From contig QNAU01000071.1 of the NCBI GenBank assembly GCA_003641545.1, forward strand, positions 1 through 6,885: DNA of 6,885 nucleotides, in the 5' to 3' direction. The position numbers were made by a program, and so were the translations under genes. This stretch comes from Thermotoga sp. (GTDB lineage Bacteria; Thermotogota; Thermotogae; B21-G9). Below the pieces are notes generated by a model. It was not told the origin of the DNA. It did not search any database and saw only the letters and a program-made list of their open reading frames with translations. Shown here in pieces: positions 6,005 to 6,885 of this stretch (position 1 is its first letter; every line of letters begins with the position of its first letter).

Positions 6005-6885
6005 ATGAACAGGATCTTCGATCTCGCGAAGAAATATGAACCCGAACTGGTCGAATTCATGAGAAATCTGGTGAAAACGAAGAGCCTGTCCGGAGAAGAA
6101 AGGGATGTGGTCGAACTCATAGGGAACGAGATGGAGAAGGTTGGATTCGACAAGGTCTTCACCGACGACCTTGGGAACATCATAGGGATGGTGGGTGATG
6201 GAAGGACAAGGATAGCCATGGATGCCCACATAGATACCGTGGATGTCGGAAATCCAGATCTGTGGGAGAGAGATCCGTTCAGCGGTGATTACGATGGCGA
6301 GTGGGTGTACGGAAGGGGAGCATCCGATCAGAAGGCTGGGATGGCGTCCATGGTCTACGGTGTCAAAGTTCTGAAGGAGATGGATCTGCTCGATGATTTC
6401 ACCCTTTACGTGGTGGGATCCATCATGGAGGAAGACTGCGATGGATTGTGTTGGCAGTTCATCATAAACGAAGGGGTGATAAAGCCGGATTACGTTCTGA
6501 TAACGGAACCTACCAATCTCGGTATATACAGGGGACACAGGGGAAGGATAGAGTTCAGAATAAGAACGAAGGGATTGTCAGCACACGCGAGTGCTCCGGA
6601 GAGGGGAGAAAACGCAATATACAAGATGGCGAAGATAATAAACGAGATAGAGCGTTTGAATGAAGAGCTTGAATCTACTTCCTTTCTTGGCAAGGGAACG
6701 GTGGCTGTAACACAGATATTCTTCAAATCCCCGTCGCAGAATGCGGTTCCCGACGAATGCATGATACACATAGACAGGAGATTGACCGAGGGGGAAGATA
6801 AGGAGAAGGCTTTCAACGAGATGAGGAGGATATTCGAAAAAGTTGGAGTGGATGCGGAGATCCTAGAGTTGGAATACGACAAACC
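6005..6885 (+). CDS. M20-family metallohydrolase (YgeY / ArgE-DapE-like), 3'-truncated by the window edge
   Basis: First 293 codons of a cytosolic two-zinc amidohydrolase; the frame is open to the end of the window, so the C-terminus is missing (the family usually runs to about 390-440 residues). Catalytic-domain motifs are in order: HID at 75-77 (zinc ligand H75 and the catalytic-loop D77), GRGASDQKAG at 103-112 with bridging D108, MEED at 141-144 with catalytic E142 and zinc ligand E143, and TEPT at 168-171. The inserted lid/dimer domain begins near 175 and has the expected H194 in SAHAS. The HIDTVDVG and GRGASDQKAG wording resembles the YgeY group, often listed as selenium-metabolism-linked hydrolases, but nothing else in the window supports a selenium role. 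A peptidase or deacylase of small N-acyl amino acids is equally possible. Composition is back to that of the first three genes (31 of 60 bases G or C at 6181-6240, no TTA codons). It may have its own promoter, or be read through from nrdDG. Confidence 0.9.
   Translation, partial: MNRIFDLAKKYEPELVEFMRNLVKTKSLSGEERDVVELIGNEMEKVGFDKVFTDDLGNIIGMVGDGRTRIAMDAHIDTVDVGNPDLWERDPFSGDYDGEWVYGRGASDQKAGMASMVYGVKVLKEMDLLDDFTLYVVGSIMEEDCDGLCWQFIINEGVIKPDYVLITEPTNLGIYRGHRGRIEFRIRTKGLSAHASAPERGENAIYKMAKIINEIERLNEELESTSFLGKGTVAVTQIFFKSPSQNAVPDECMIHIDRRLTEGEDKEKAFNEMRRIFEKVGVDAEILELEYDK

Noticed and set aside
5903..6538. A 211-codon open frame on the minus strand.
   Set aside because: It lies opposite the 5' part of the M20 gene, whose catalytic motifs are intact; the minus-strand protein has no recognisable motif and no good ribosome binding site was seen. 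It is a by-product of codon bias.

Overview
The window looks like part of the chromosome of a thermophilic, anaerobic bacterium, most likely a member of the Thermotogales. The reasons are dense plus-strand gene packing with 4-base stop/start overlaps, heavy use of AGA/AGG for arginine and ATA for isoleucine, strong AGGAGGTGA-type ribosome binding sites, and an oxygen-sensitive class III ribonucleotide reductase. The genus is inferred from style, not proven. No gene on the minus strand, RNA gene, CRISPR array or insertion sequence could be supported.

Region 1 (1-3043, about half G+C in a sampled line) is a tightly coupled three-gene run: peptidyl-tRNA hydrolase (pth, probably missing its first codons), an exported six-bladed TolB-like beta-propeller protein, and an iron-containing alcohol dehydrogenase. 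Both junctions are ATGA overlaps, so the three genes are probably one transcript even though their roles (ribosome rescue, envelope, redox) are unrelated.

Region 2 (about 3044-5950) is clearly more AT-rich. It holds nrdD (anaerobic ribonucleoside-triphosphate reductase) and nrdG (its radical-SAM activase), again joined by an ATGA overlap. NrdG puts the glycyl radical on NrdD, and NrdD then makes deoxyribonucleotides without oxygen. A 28-codon reading frame with its own good ribosome binding site starts inside the end of nrdG. The leucine codon TTA occurs 17 times in nrdD plus nrdG but only once in the four flanking genes, which suggests that this block was acquired separately from its surroundings.

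Region 3 (6005 to the end) returns to about half G+C. It carries the first 293 codons of an M20-family zinc metallohydrolase resembling the YgeY/peptidase ArgE-DapE group, preceded by two mutually exclusive small inverted repeats.

I see no clear new multi-gene system. The points most worth a second look are the compositional island with its small coupled reading frame and the overlapping ATG/GTG start of nrdD beside an A6 tract.
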